DNA of 64,000 bases, taken from the NCBI RefSeq assembly GCF_030811595.1, contig NZ_JAUSRB010000002.1, positions 6,076,001 through 6,140,000 on the forward strand, given 5' to 3'. The DNA comes from Streptosporangium brasiliense (GTDB lineage: Bacteria > Actinomycetota > Actinomycetes > Streptosporangiales > Streptosporangiaceae). Positions 42,256 through 51,165 of the stretch are shown in pieces (the stretch's first letter is position 1; every line of letters starts with the position of its first letter). The notes beneath the pieces are model-generated. The model saw only the letters and a list, made by a program, of their open reading frames with translations. It had not been told where the DNA came from and searched no databases. The position numbers were made by a program, and so were the translations under genes.

Positions 42256-42840
42256 GTGTCGAAAAGCCGTCTCGGCAGCTCATTGGCGGGCGCCGTCAGC
42301 TTGGTCGCGATGATGGCGGTGGTGGCGCCGCCCGCTCGGGCCGGCACGTGTGCCGCCTCCACCGCCTGTCCCACCACGGTGACGTTCACGGTGACCGCCC
42401 CGGACGGGCTGACCATCAGCGTGCCCGACGGCCCGGTCAACCTCGGCAGCGGCAACCCGGGCGGCCAGATCAGCGGGCAGCTCGGCTCGGTCACGGTCTC
42501 CGACCAGCGCGCCGCGCTCACCGCGACGTGGACGGCGTCGGTGATCGCGGCCCCGGGCGGCTTCACCACCGGCGGCGGCACGGCCGCCGAGACCGTCCCG
42601 AACACCGCGGTGCTGTACTGGTCCGGCCCGGCCACCGCGACGACCGGCACCGGGACCTTCGTCCCCGGGCAGGCGAACGCGGCGGCCGCCCAGTCGCTGG
42701 ACGTCTCGCGCACCGCCTTCAGCAAGACGACCGGGTCCGGTAACAACTCCGCCACCTGGAACCCGACCATCGTGATCAACATCCCCGCCCAGGCGGTGGC
42801 GGGCACCTACACCGGAACGATCAACCACTCGGTGGCCTGA
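42256..42840 (+). CDS. Secreted WxL-like surface protein
   Basis: 194 aa with a signal peptide (KSRLGSSLAGAVSLVAMMAVVAPPARA). The mature part is Thr/Gly/Ala-rich beta-sandwich sequence (TVTFTVTAPDGLTISVPDGP, ALTATWTASVIAAPGG) and ends AGTYTGTINHSVA, the closing strand of WxL-type domains that bind peptidoglycan in Gram-positives. GTG 42256 is preferred because GAAGGGAAG precedes it and the signal then starts correctly; ATG 42199 is in frame. No partner surface genes nearby. Confidence 0.65.
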   Translation: MSKSRLGSSLAGAVSLVAMMAVVAPPARAGTCAASTACPTTVTFTVTAPDGLTISVPDGPVNLGSGNPGGQISGQLGSVTVSDQRAALTATWTASVIAAPGGFTTGGGTAAETVPNTAVLYWSGPATATTGTGTFVPGQANAAAAQSLDVSRTAFSKTTGSGNNSATWNPTIVINIPAQAVAGTYTGTINHSVA

Positions 42841-42928
42841 GGACGGTGACGGGCCGGGCCGAGGACGCCGCCGCCCCCGCTCGGGCGCTCCACGCCGACG
42901 CTGGTCGGATGAACTACCGTGGTCGGCC

Positions 42929-43855
42929 ATGAGGGTTCTCATCACCGGCGGCAGCGGGTTCCTCGGCGGCGAGCTCGTGCGCCAGGCCCTGGCGGCGGGT
43001 CATGAGGTCGTCGCGACCTATCTGACCCGGCCGGGGGAGATCGCCGACGCCGACTGGCGGCCCCTCGACCTCCGCCGCCGCCAGGACGTCGCCGCCCTGA
43101 TCGGCGCCCGCCGGCCGGAGGCGGTCATCAACGCCGCGTTCCGCCAGGCGGACTGGACGGTCACGGCCGACGGCGCCGCGCACGTGGCCCTCGCCGTCGC
43201 GGCCGCCGGCGCTCACCTGGTCCACGTCTCCAGCGACGCGGTCTTCTCCGGCGCCCGGATCCGTTACGACGAGACCTGCGCCCCCGACCCGATCAGCCCC
43301 TACGGCGCGGCGAAAGCCGCCGCGGAGACGGCGATCAAGGCGATCTGCCCGGCCGCGGCGATCGCCCGGACCTCGCTCATCGTCGGCGACGGCGGCTCGT
43401 CCCACGAGGGCCTGGTGCACGCGCTGGTCACCGGACGCCGCCAAGGGGTGCTGTTCACCGACGACATACGCTGCCCCGTGCACGTCGCCGACCTCGCCGC
43501 GGCGCTGCTGGAGCTCGCCGGCTCCGGCCACGCCGGGGTGCACCACGTGGCCGGTGCCGACGCCGTCAGCCGCTACGACCTCGGCCTGCTCATCGCGGAA
43601 CGCGACGGGCTCGACCCCTCCGCGCTGCCCCGCGGCCGGCGGGCCGACACCGGCATCCCCGGCCCGCTGGACGTACGCCTGGACGGCGCGGCCACCCGGC
43701 GACGGCTCCGAACCGTCCTGCGCGGCGCCCGGCGATTTCTTCGGCCGGGAGAATCGCCGGCGGCCGCGGCCGTACCGGCAGACGAGCGCCGTGATGTCAG
43801 CCCGCGGGAGTGGCCGGGGCCGTGCCGGAGCGGGACGGGGCGAGCACCGCGGTGA
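42929..43855 (+). CDS. RmlD-like NAD(P)-dependent short-chain reductase
   Basis: Extended SDR, 308 aa. LITGGSGFLGGELVRQAL is the NAD(P) site; VHVSSDAVFSG and the catalytic YGAAKAAAE (YxxxK) match dTDP-4-dehydrorhamnose reductase-like enzymes. No other dTDP-sugar genes adjoin it, so the physiological substrate is open. The C-terminal ~45 residues are Arg/Pro-rich low-complexity sequence and overlap the convergent gene by 59 bp. Confidence 0.85.
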   Translation: MRVLITGGSGFLGGELVRQALAAGHEVVATYLTRPGEIADADWRPLDLRRRQDVAALIGARRPEAVINAAFRQADWTVTADGAAHVALAVAAAGAHLVHVSSDAVFSGARIRYDETCAPDPISPYGAAKAAAETAIKAICPAAAIARTSLIVGDGGSSHEGLVHALVTGRRQGVLFTDDIRCPVHVADLAAALLELAGSGHAGVHHVAGADAVSRYDLGLLIAERDGLDPSALPRGRRADTGIPGPLDVRLDGAATRRRLRTVLRGARRFLRPGESPAAAAVPADERRDVSPREWPGPCRSGTGRAPR

Positions 43856-44651
43856 CCGCCTGGCGCAGGGACGTGGCGGGGTGGCCGAGAACCCGCTGGA
43901 GATCTTCGGTCTGGGTCTCCAGCGCACCGGCGCGCACCTGACCGTTCAGCCAGCGCAGCGCGCCGCTCGCGCCGTCGGGGACCTCGCGGTAGGCGACCGG
44001 GACGCCCGAAACCTGGCCGAGGACCTGGGCGAGCTGTGGGTAGGTCCACAGCGGGCCGGTGAAGTCGTAGCCGCGGCCCAGATGCCCCTCGCCGGTCAGC
44101 ACGTTGGCGGCGGCCTCGGCGAGGTCGGCCCGTGACGCGGTGTTGAGAGCGCGCCCGCCGGTGCTGTCGGTCAGCTCGCCGGAGGCGACGGCGGCCCGCA
44201 GGCCGGAGTTGAGGAACGCCTCGCTGTAGTAGGGGTGGCGCAGCATCGTGTACGGCAGGCCGCTGCCGAGGATGGCCCGCTCGGTGGCGTGGTGGGCCTC
44301 GGTGACCCCCGTACCGTCGGTGCCGGCGCCCAGGAAACTGGTGTAGGCCAGGGCGCCGACGCCGGCGGCCCGGGCCGCGTCGACCGCGGCCAGGTGCTGG
44401 GCGAGGCGGCGGGCGGGGTCCAGTTCGGGGGAGGAGATCAGCAGCAGCCGCCTGGCTCCGCCGAACGCCTCGCGCAGGCCCGCCGGGTCGTCGTAGTCGC
44501 CGTGCCGCACCTGGATCCCGCGGGCCGCGAGGTCGGCGGCGGCTGCGGGGGTCCGCACCACGGCCACGACCTCACCGGCGGGGACCTGGGTGAGCAGCCG
44601 GTCGATGACCAGGCGGCCGAGCATTCCGGAGGCGGCGGAGATAACGATCAT
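43797..44651 (-). CDS. NmrA-like NAD(P)H-binding protein, quinone oxidoreductase QorB-like
   Basis: Atypical SDR, 284 aa. IVISAASGMLGRLVIDRLL at the N-terminus binds NADPH; YTSFLGAGTDGTGVTEAHHATERAI and LPYTMLRHPYYSEAFLN follow the E. coli QorB (NAD(P)H:quinone oxidoreductase 2) pattern. ATG 44651 has GGAGCT upstream; the longer open frame to 44789 overlaps the divergent gene's promoter. QorB genes usually sit beside an HxlR regulator, absent here. Confidence 0.82.
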   Translation of the reverse strand: MIVISAASGMLGRLVIDRLLTQVPAGEVVAVVRTPAAAADLAARGIQVRHGDYDDPAGLREAFGGARRLLLISSPELDPARRLAQHLAAVDAARAAGVGALAYTSFLGAGTDGTGVTEAHHATERAILGSGLPYTMLRHPYYSEAFLNSGLRAAVASGELTDSTGGRALNTASRADLAEAAANVLTGEGHLGRGYDFTGPLWTYPQLAQVLGQVSGVPVAYREVPDGASGALRWLNGQVRAGALETQTEDLQRVLGHPATSLRQAVTAVLAPSRSGTAPATPAG

Positions 44652-44778
44652 GGGAGCTCCAGTGATCACCGGGGAGGAGACAGCCGAAACTATCCGTACG
44701 ACGAGGAGCGGCGGAAATGGTTTTCCCGCCCGCCGAGGACGTGGCGGGATGTCGCGGACGGCCGATAGCGTGCGGGAC

Positions 44779-45207
44779 ATGGACGACAAGGTTCACGATT
44801 CCCCGACCGGTTGGGTCGCCAAGCACATCCGGCAGTACGTCGAGTCGGACGGCGCGAAGGGGCACTTCTACTACGGCAGGCCGGCGCTGCTGCTGACCAC
44901 CGTGGGCCGCAAGTCCGGGCTGCGGCGACGCACCCCGCTCATCTACGGCCGGGACGGCGATGCCTACGTGGTCGTCGCCTCCAACGGCGGAGCCGCCGAC
45001 CACCCGCTGTGGTACGCCAATCTGGAGGCGGAGCCGCAGGTGGGAGTGCAGGTCGGCGCCGAGACGTTCACGGCGGTCGCGCGGACCGCGACCGCCGAGG
45101 AGAAGCCCGCGCTGTGGGAGCAGATGGTCGGGATCCACGGCGAATACGCCGATTACCAGCGAAAGACCAGCCGGGACATCCCCGTGGTGATCCTCACCCG
45201 CGTCTGA
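44779..45207 (+). CDS. Deazaflavin (F420)-dependent nitroreductase family protein
   Basis: Ddn/FDOR-A split-barrel protein, 142 aa. The signature GRPALLLTTVGRKSGLRRRTPLIYGRDGDAYVVVASNGGA...HPLWYANLEAEPQV contains the phosphate-binding TxGRKSG loop that holds F420. Substrates may be quinones, fatty acids or nitro compounds. A TAGCGT -10-like hexamer eight bases before the ATG and lack of a Shine-Dalgarno suggest a leaderless mRNA. Confidence 0.9.
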   Translation: MDDKVHDSPTGWVAKHIRQYVESDGAKGHFYYGRPALLLTTVGRKSGLRRRTPLIYGRDGDAYVVVASNGGAADHPLWYANLEAEPQVGVQVGAETFTAVARTATAEEKPALWEQMVGIHGEYADYQRKTSRDIPVVILTRV

Positions 45208-45354
45208 GACCCCGGCGCGGGCCGGCCGGCGCCTGATGCCCGCCGAGCCCCGGGGCGGACCCCACCATGCCGGTTTCCGTACGGTTAGCCCGCTTACAAG
45301 CGGAGCGCAAGCGGCGCCTGGCACGCTATACCCCATCCGTAACAGAGGGGTTAT

Positions 45355-46446
45355 ATGTTTGGGATTGTCCGTCCGTGTCGCCATGGGATGTGCAGCGGGC
45401 TTTTCAAGGAGTGGATGGCGCACCTGTGCGGGCTCTGCCTGGCGCTCCGCGACGAACACGGTCACAGCTCCCGGCTGGTGACCAACTATGACGGCCTGCT
45501 CGTCTCGGTGCTCACCGAGGCGCAGACGGTCGCCTCCTCGCCGCGGCGCCGGGCCGCGGCCTGCGCGCTGCGCGGGTTCAAGGGCGCCGACGTCGTGGAG
45601 GCCGAGGGAGTGCGGCTGGCGGCGTCGGTCTCGCTGATCCTGGCCGCGGGCAAGGTCAGGGACCACGTCGCGGACGGGGACGGCGTCTACGCGCGCAAGC
45701 TGGTGGCCTCCGCCGCCGAGCGGGTCGCCACCCGCTGGTCGGCCGCGGGACTGCGCACGGCCGCGACCCTCGGGTTCGCTCCGGAGCCCCTGACCCGGGC
45801 GGTGGAGGAACAGTCCCGGCTGGAGAGCACTCCGGGCCTGGGCCTGCTGGAGCTCACCGGCCCCACCGAGGCCGCGGTCGCCGCCGCCTTCGGCCACACG
45901 GCCCTGCTCACCGGCAAGCCGCACAACCGCGAGTCGCTGGAGGAGGCGGGACGTTACTTCGGCCGCCTGGCCCACCTGCTCGACGCGGTGGAGGACCTGG
46001 CGCGGGATCGCGCCGGCGGCGCCTACAACCCGCTGATCGCCTCCGGCGCCGACCTGGAGACCGCCCGGCGGCACTGCGAGGACGCGCTGCTCGGCCTGGA
46101 GCTGGCGGTGGCCGAGCTCGACCTGGAACGGCGGAGGCTGGTCAAGACGTTGCTGGTCAAGGAGGTCGGGCGCTCGGTCACCCGCGTCTTCGCCGAGGCC
46201 GAGAAGGAGACCCCGGAGGCGCCGCCGCGCGACCCCCGGCTCAAGCCGGATCCGGGCGGCCTGCTGTCGCTGATGTGCTTCACGGCGGCCTGCTGCACCT
46301 GCGGCCTGTACCGGCCTCCCTGGGACGAGGACCGTTACAAGTCCTGTGGCGAGCGGTGCGACGGCGGCGGCTGCGACGCCTGCGGCTCGTGCTGCGAGGG
46401 CTGTTCAGGCTGTTGTGACTGCTGCGAGTGCAGCTGCGACTGCTGA
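45355..46446 (+). CDS. DUF5685 family protein with cysteine-rich tail
   Basis: 363 aa, all-helical. The N-terminus MFGIVRPCRHGMC, then MAHLCGLCLALRDEHGH, is the conserved DUF5685 start with paired Cys/His residues that may bind metal. A helical body follows, reminiscent of isoprenoid-synthase folds (HLLDAVEDLARDRAGGAYNP has an acidic DxxED-like turn). After GLLSLMCFTAACCTCGLY the protein ends in 33 residues with 14 Cys. Function unknown. A frame shared with the N-terminal C-x-H pairs and the tail suggests a metal-binding or redox role. Confidence 0.8.
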   Translation: MFGIVRPCRHGMCSGLFKEWMAHLCGLCLALRDEHGHSSRLVTNYDGLLVSVLTEAQTVASSPRRRAAACALRGFKGADVVEAEGVRLAASVSLILAAGKVRDHVADGDGVYARKLVASAAERVATRWSAAGLRTAATLGFAPEPLTRAVEEQSRLESTPGLGLLELTGPTEAAVAAAFGHTALLTGKPHNRESLEEAGRYFGRLAHLLDAVEDLARDRAGGAYNPLIASGADLETARRHCEDALLGLELAVAELDLERRRLVKTLLVKEVGRSVTRVFAEAEKETPEAPPRDPRLKPDPGGLLSLMCFTAACCTCGLYRPPWDEDRYKSCGERCDGGGCDACGSCCEGCSGCCDCCECSCDC

Positions 46447-46592
46447 GCCCCGGCCACCCGTGCGCGACAGGCTCCAGATCGCCGTCCCCGCCGACAACCC
46501 GGCCAAGGCCGGCGGCCTGGGGGACCTGACCGTGCCCGCCGGCCCCGGCCCCGCCGCCCGTGGCCGGCGTGCGCTGTCGTACGTGCCGGGCT

Positions 46593-47312
46593 TCAGAGGT
46601 CGATCCGGACGCTGACCTGCGACCCCAGCTCCCGGAAGCCGAGTGCCCGGGCGACGCGCCGGGACGGTTCGGGACGCGCTCTCCACTGCGGCACCATCCC
46701 GTTGTCCAGCGCGTCCGCGACCGCCGCCGAGGCGACGGCCCGGGCGAGGCCACGGCTCCGGTGGTGGCGGGCGGTCAGGACGGACAGATGCGCCACCGCG
46801 CCCGGCCAGGACCGGTACCCGGCGGCGGCGACCACGTCCTGGCCGTCGCGGACGACGAAGGCCGCCGAGGAGATCTCCTCCATCCCGCTCTCGTCGGCGT
46901 CCGCGCCGTCCACCCCGGCCAGCAGGGCGCGGACGCCGGGATGCCCCGCCGGCAGCCTCTCGACGGGGGCGCCCTCGTGCGCCGGCGTGAAGTCCCCGGC
47001 GTCGAGATAGGCCAGCGTCGCCGGGCCCAGGACATCGGCGACGGCCAGCCCCGCCCGGAGCCGGTCGAGGTCGACCCTCACCTCTCCCGCCTGATCGAGC
47101 AGTGCGGCCCGCAGGGGGGCGGCCAGCCGGGCGTCGGGCACCGTGGCGATCGCGGCACCCCGCAGCACGACGATGCCCGCCCACTGCGGCGGGCACAGCC
47201 ATGATTCCGCGGAGGCGACCACGCTCACGCCCCCTCGCGGGGGAAAGGTGACGGGCACGCGGGCCAGGCCCGCCCACATCTCACACGCACGGTCCAGGGC
47301 GCTGGGCGACAT
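46593..47312 (-). CDS. GNAT-family N-acetyltransferase
   Basis: 239 aa. The acetyl-CoA site is in VVAAAGYRSWPGAVAHLSVLTARHHRSRGLARAVASAAVADALD (the RxxGxA-type loop HRSRGLA). ATG 47312 is chosen; the frame stays open to 47525 across the repeats and would add repetitive residues. Substrate unknown. Divergent from the ABC-F gene; the pairing with a resistance-type ABC-F protein could mean an antibiotic acetyltransferase, but there is no direct evidence. Confidence 0.8.
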   Translation of the reverse strand: MSPSALDRACEMWAGLARVPVTFPPRGGVSVVASAESWLCPPQWAGIVVLRGAAIATVPDARLAAPLRAALLDQAGEVRVDLDRLRAGLAVADVLGPATLAYLDAGDFTPAHEGAPVERLPAGHPGVRALLAGVDGADADESGMEEISSAAFVVRDGQDVVAAAGYRSWPGAVAHLSVLTARHHRSRGLARAVASAAVADALDNGMVPQWRARPEPSRRVARALGFRELGSQVSVRIDL

Positions 47313-47345
47313 GCGCCCATGATCGCCCAATTGCGGAGGCCGGGG

Positions 47346-47437
47346 CCAGCGGTTTACCCCCCGTCTCGTGGAGGTGGAGACCAGCGGGTTTACTTCACGC
47401 CTCGTGGAGGTGGAGGCCAGCGGGTTCACCCCGCGCC
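47346..47437. repeat. Tandem direct repeat, two full copies and one partial, ~36-bp unit
   Basis: Copies begin CCAGCGG(G)TTTAC at 47346 and 47381, with a third partial copy from 47417. The first two share the block CTCGTGGAGGTGGAG. It lies between the GNAT start and the ABC-F promoter. Confidence 0.8.
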
Positions 47438-47477
47438 CCCGCGTCCCTGCGAAGGGGAAGCCATACTTCATCGAGAC

Positions 47478-47547
47478 GAGACGATCCGTCTTGACAGGTC
47501 GACGGCGACGGTGCATAGTTGCCATTCAGAGCGAGACGGATCGTCTC
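47478..47547 (+). promoter_or_regulatory. ABC-F promoter flanked by two inverted copies of one operator
   Basis: TTGACA (47491-47496), 17 bp, then CATAGT (47514-47519) form an excellent SigA/HrdB-type promoter. GAGACGATCCGTCT (47478-47491) touches the -35, and its exact reverse complement AGACGGATCGTCTC (47534-47547) lies just after the expected transcription start. Each copy is itself a palindrome AGACG-N3-CGTCT. The layout is typical of a TetR-like repressor blocking the promoter and elongation; no such regulator gene is adjacent. Confidence 0.8.
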
Positions 47548-47679
47548 GCCGGAGCCTGGAGAGAAGAGGTCGCCCTGACACCGACTGCCCAGCCGCACGA
47601 GGCCGGTCCCGCCCGTCCCGGACCCCTCGTCCCAGCCCGCCCACGTCGAACGGCCATGCCGGCAGTCAGGAGGACGCCC

Positions 47680-49353
47680 ATGCACACCGCCCATCCATCA
47701 CCCGACACCCAGCTCGTCCTGTCCGAGGTGACCAAACGGTACGACGACCACGTCGTCCTGGACCGGGTCTCCTTCACCGTCAAGCCCGGTGAGCGGGTCG
47801 GCGTGATCGGCGACAACGGTTCCGGCAAGTCCACGCTGCTCCGGCTCATCGCCGGACGCGAGCGCCCCGACAACGGAGCCGTCACCGTCACCGCGCCCGG
47901 CGGTATCGGCTACCTCGCCCAGACCCTCGGCCTGCCCGGGGACGCCACCGTGGGCGACGCCGTCGATCTGGCGCTGGCCGACCTGCGCGACCTGGAGGCC
48001 CGGATCCACCGGGCCGAGAGCGGGCTGGGCGGAGCCGCGCCGGCCGAACTGGACGCCTACGCCGAGCTGGTGGCGCGCTTCGAGGCGCGGGGCGGCTACC
48101 AGGCCGACACGCGGGTCGAGATCGCGCTGCACGGGCTCGGCCAGCCCGGCCTGGACCGGGACCGCCCGCTCGGCACGCTGTCGGGCGGCCAGCGGTCACG
48201 GCTCGCGCTCGCCGCGACCCTGGCCGGGGCGCCCGAGCTGCTGCTGCTGGACGAACCCACCAACGACCTCGACGACGAGGCCGTGGCCTGGCTGGAGGAG
48301 CACCTGCGCGGCTACCGGGGCACCGTGGTCGCCATCACCCACGACCGCGTCTTCCTCGACCGGGTCACCTCGGCCATCCTGGAGGTCGATCACGATCGGC
48401 GCGCCGTCCACCGCTACGGGAACGGCTACGCCGGATTCCTGGCGGCCAAGGCGGCCGCCAGGGCACGCTGGGCGCGCGAGCACGAGGCCTGGCGCGCCGA
48501 TGTGGACCGGCACGCGGCGCTGGCCGCCTCCAACACCAGGCGGCTGGCCGCCATCCCGCGGAAGGCCCCCTCGGCCTTCAGCGGCGCCGGCGCCTTCCGT
48601 GCGAGATCGCGGGCGCACGGGGCGATGAGCAGGATCCGCAACGCCCGAGAGCGGCTGCAGAAGCTCACCGGCGACCCGGTCCCGCCGCCGCCGGTCCCGT
48701 TGCGCTTCACCGCGCGCATCGCCACGGGGGAGGCCGCCCCCGGCGGGCCGCTCGCGGAGCTGTCCGGCGTACGCGTGGACGGCCGCCTGCACGTGGAGTC
48801 GCTGCGCGTCCAGCCGGGCGAGCGGCTGCTCGTCACCGGGCCCAACGGGGCGGGTAAGAGCACGCTCATGCGGGTCCTGGCCGGGGAGATCACCCCGAGC
48901 GCCGGCTCGGTCCGCCTGCCGGCCCGCGTCGGTCACCTGCGCCAGGAGGACAGCGCGGGGTACGGCGGGCGCACGGTGCTGGCGGCCTTCGCGGCCGGGC
49001 GCCCGGGGAGCCCGCAGGAGCACGCCGAGGAGCTGCTGGAGCTGGGGCTCTTCGGTGCGGCCGACCTCGGTAGGCCGGTCGCGACGCTCTCCGTCGGCCA
49101 GCGGCGCAGGATCGAGCTGGCCCGGCTGGTGTGCGGCCGGACCGACCTGCTGCTGCTGGACGAACCGACCAACCATCTGTCCCCGGCGCTGGTGGAGGAC
49201 CTGGAGCAGGCCCTGGCCCACTACGAGGGCGCGCTGGTCGTCGTCACGCACGACCGGCGCATGCGGGCCACGTTCACCGGCACCCGGCTGGGGCTGCGGG
49301 CCGGCGTGGTGACCGGCGTGCGGGCCGTCCCCGGCGCCCTGGTGGCGAGCTGA
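47680..49353 (+). CDS. ABC-F ATPase (antibiotic-resistance/ribosome-protection type)
   Basis: 557 aa, two ABC domains and no membrane segments. Walker A sites are GDNGSGKST and GPNGAGKST; signatures LSGGQRSRLALA and LSVGQRRRIELA; Walker B LLLLDEPTNDLDDEA and LLLLDEPTNHLSPAL. The inter-domain linker (about residues 250-330) contains the basic FRARSRAHGAMSRIRNARERLQKL, the P-site tRNA-interaction motif region. AGGAGG six bases before the ATG. Such proteins displace ribosome-targeting drugs, or regulate translation. An inducible promoter with flanking operators favours a resistance role. Confidence 0.9.
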   Translation: MHTAHPSPDTQLVLSEVTKRYDDHVVLDRVSFTVKPGERVGVIGDNGSGKSTLLRLIAGRERPDNGAVTVTAPGGIGYLAQTLGLPGDATVGDAVDLALADLRDLEARIHRAESGLGGAAPAELDAYAELVARFEARGGYQADTRVEIALHGLGQPGLDRDRPLGTLSGGQRSRLALAATLAGAPELLLLDEPTNDLDDEAVAWLEEHLRGYRGTVVAITHDRVFLDRVTSAILEVDHDRRAVHRYGNGYAGFLAAKAAARARWAREHEAWRADVDRHAALAASNTRRLAAIPRKAPSAFSGAGAFRARSRAHGAMSRIRNARERLQKLTGDPVPPPPVPLRFTARIATGEAAPGGPLAELSGVRVDGRLHVESLRVQPGERLLVTGPNGAGKSTLMRVLAGEITPSAGSVRLPARVGHLRQEDSAGYGGRTVLAAFAAGRPGSPQEHAEELLELGLFGAADLGRPVATLSVGQRRRIELARLVCGRTDLLLLDEPTNHLSPALVEDLEQALAHYEGALVVVTHDRRMRATFTGTRLGLRAGVVTGVRAVPGALVAS

Positions 49354-49425
49354 GATCACGGCCGGGACCCGCGCCGGCGTCACCCGGCGCGGGGCGACGC
49401 CGGCGTCCCGGCGGCCGGTGAGTCG

Positions 49426-49632
49426 GTGCAGCGGGAGCGCGACGTCGGCTCGGAACAGCTGTCGACGCTGACACATCACTTCAACGTGCTGCGCGAGGCG
49501 GGCGTGATCCGCCAGTATTACGTAGGGACAACGAAGATGAACACGCTGCGCACGGACGAGATGGAGGGGCGGTTTCCCGGCCTGCTGCCGGCCGTGATGG
49601 CCGCCTCCGTCGCGGAGGCGGGTGCGGCCTGA
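49426..49632 (+). pseudogene. ArsR-family regulator, N-terminally truncated
   Basis: The frame reads EQLSTLTHHFNVLREAGVIRQYYVGTTKMNTLRTDEM, the recognition helix and wing of an ArsR winged-helix repressor, then ends AASVAEAGAA. The dimerisation helix and first HTH helices that should precede it (about 40 residues) are missing; the upstream frame runs into the ABC-F gene end instead. Followed by an equally damaged reductase gene; ArsR plus reductase is a common intact pair. Confidence 0.7.
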
Positions 49633-49802
49633 ACCGGGCCGAGATCATGTACCGCGAAGGCGCCTACTTCTACCAGCCGGTCTTCCCCTCCACGCTGGGC
49701 TACGAGGCCGCGGACATCGCCGAGGCCCACCGCTACATGGAGGCCAACGGCCAGGTCGGCAAGATCGCCGTCACCGTCGCCCACGACGGCGCCACGTCGT
49801 GA
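49629..49802 (+). pseudogene. Zinc-type quinone reductase/alcohol dehydrogenase with large internal deletion
   Basis: LNRAEIMYREGAYFYQPVF, then PSTLGYEAA, is the substrate-side N-terminus of MDR-family NADPH:quinone reductases. It is joined in frame directly to DIAEAHRYMEANGQVGKIAV, their C-terminal helix. The roughly 250 residues between them, including the Rossmann fold, are absent, and only the last part of the N-terminus is present. The junction lies within codons after GYEAA. Overlaps the ArsR fragment stop. No activity is expected. Confidence 0.75.
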
Positions 49803-49968
49803 ACCGCCCCGCCCGGCGCTGACCGCACCGTCCGCTGAACGGAGCGGTCGCACCGAGGCTCGACCTCATCGCCGCAACCCAACTTCACGCGTCAATGTTG
49901 TCGGACAGGACAGGTCCGCTCGCGGTGCGACCCACGATGCTTGAGCGATGCATCGGGAGGTATCCACC

Positions 49969-51165
49969 GTGACAGAACCCCGCGCCGAAGCCGCGATGAT
50001 CGCCGATATAGAACGCCTCGTGTCCTGCGAGTCCCCCTCCGACGACCTGGCCGCGGTCGCCCGTAGCGCCGAGACGGTCGCCGAGACCGGCGCGGAGCGC
50101 CTGGGAGCCGAGGCGGAACGCATCGTCATCGACGGCCGCACCCATGTCCGTTGGCGTTTCGGCCGCGACCCGCGAGTGCTGCTGATCGGTCACCACGACA
50201 CGGTCTGGCCGATCGGCTCGCTGGAGCGGCACCCGTTCGAGGTCCGCGACGGAGTGCTGCGCGGACCGGGGTGCTTCGACATGAAGGCGGGCCTGGTGAT
50301 GGCGTTCCACGCATTGGCCGCACTGGACGACCTGGACGGCGTGACCCTGCTGGTCACCGGTGACGAGGAGCCGGGCTCGCCCTCGTCGCGGGAGCTCATC
50401 GAGAACGAGGCCCGCCGGTGTGCGGCCGCGCTGGTGCTGGAGGCCGCCGGGCCCGGCGGGGCCCTGAAGACCGAACGCAAGGGCGTGTCGCGCTACGAGG
50501 TGCTGGTGCGGGGACGGGCCGCGCACGCCGGCCTGGAGCCGGAGCGCGGCGTGAACGCGTCGGTCGAGCTGGCCCGCCAGGTCATGGCCGTGGCGGGGCT
50601 GGGCGATCCCGCGCTGGGCACGACTGTCACGCCGACCCGGCTGGAGGCGGGCACCACGGTGAACACCGTTCCCGGGTCGGCGCGCTTCGACGTCGACGTC
50701 CGGGTATGGGCAGCCGCCGAACAGCACCGCGTCCATACGGCGATGCGGAGCCTGCGGCCGGAGCTGCCAGGCGCCGGTGTGGAGGTCAGGGGCGGCCCGA
50801 ATCGGCCGCCGCTCCCGGCCACGTCGTCGAAGGACCTGTTCGAGCGGGCACGCCGGCTGGCAGACGATCTCGGGGTCGGCCCGCTCACCTCGGTCGCCGT
50901 CGGCGGCGCCTCCGACGGGAACTTCACCGCGGGCGTCGGCACGCCCACCCTCGACGGGCTGGGGGCGGTGGGCGGTGGCGCGCACGCCGATGACGAGCAC
51001 GTGCTCGTGGCGGAGCTGACGGGGCGGACGCGGCTGCTCACCGCGCTGGTCGCCGAGCTGCTGGCGGAGGTGGGTTGTCCATCCGAACGAACCGGGCCCC
51101 GTCGTCCCGTGCTGTCGGACCAGCTGCGGGGCCGATCCGGCTGGAACCATGACCGGCGTGACTGA
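49969..51165 (+). CDS. M20 metallopeptidase, probable N-acyl-amino acid deacylase (desuccinylase)
   Basis: Dizinc hydrolase of the CPG2/ArgE group, 398 aa, cytoplasmic. Zinc ligands: His in GHHDT (74-78), Asp104 in FDMKAG, Glu in VTGDEE (with the catalytic base), Glu in LEAAG, and the late GGGAHADDEHV His. GTG start chosen, GGGAGG eight bases upstream; ATG 49948 is in frame. First of a tight run: GNAT start overlaps its stop, and the racemase-type enzyme follows. In the known D-to-L amino-acid route an M20 L-desuccinylase releases the L-amino acid; I infer that role here. Confidence 0.88.
   Translation: MTEPRAEAAMIADIERLVSCESPSDDLAAVARSAETVAETGAERLGAEAERIVIDGRTHVRWRFGRDPRVLLIGHHDTVWPIGSLERHPFEVRDGVLRGPGCFDMKAGLVMAFHALAALDDLDGVTLLVTGDEEPGSPSSRELIENEARRCAAALVLEAAGPGGALKTERKGVSRYEVLVRGRAAHAGLEPERGVNASVELARQVMAVAGLGDPALGTTVTPTRLEAGTTVNTVPGSARFDVDVRVWAAAEQHRVHTAMRSLRPELPGAGVEVRGGPNRPPLPATSSKDLFERARRLADDLGVGPLTSVAVGGASDGNFTAGVGTPTLDGLGAVGGGAHADDEHVLVAELTGRTRLLTALVAELLAEVGCPSERTGPRRPVLSDQLRGRSGWNHDRRD

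Noticed and set aside
47368..47679. N-terminal extension of the ABC-F protein up to 47368
   Set aside because: It would cross the promoter and both operators; AGGAGG correctly spaced to ATG 47680 marks the true start.
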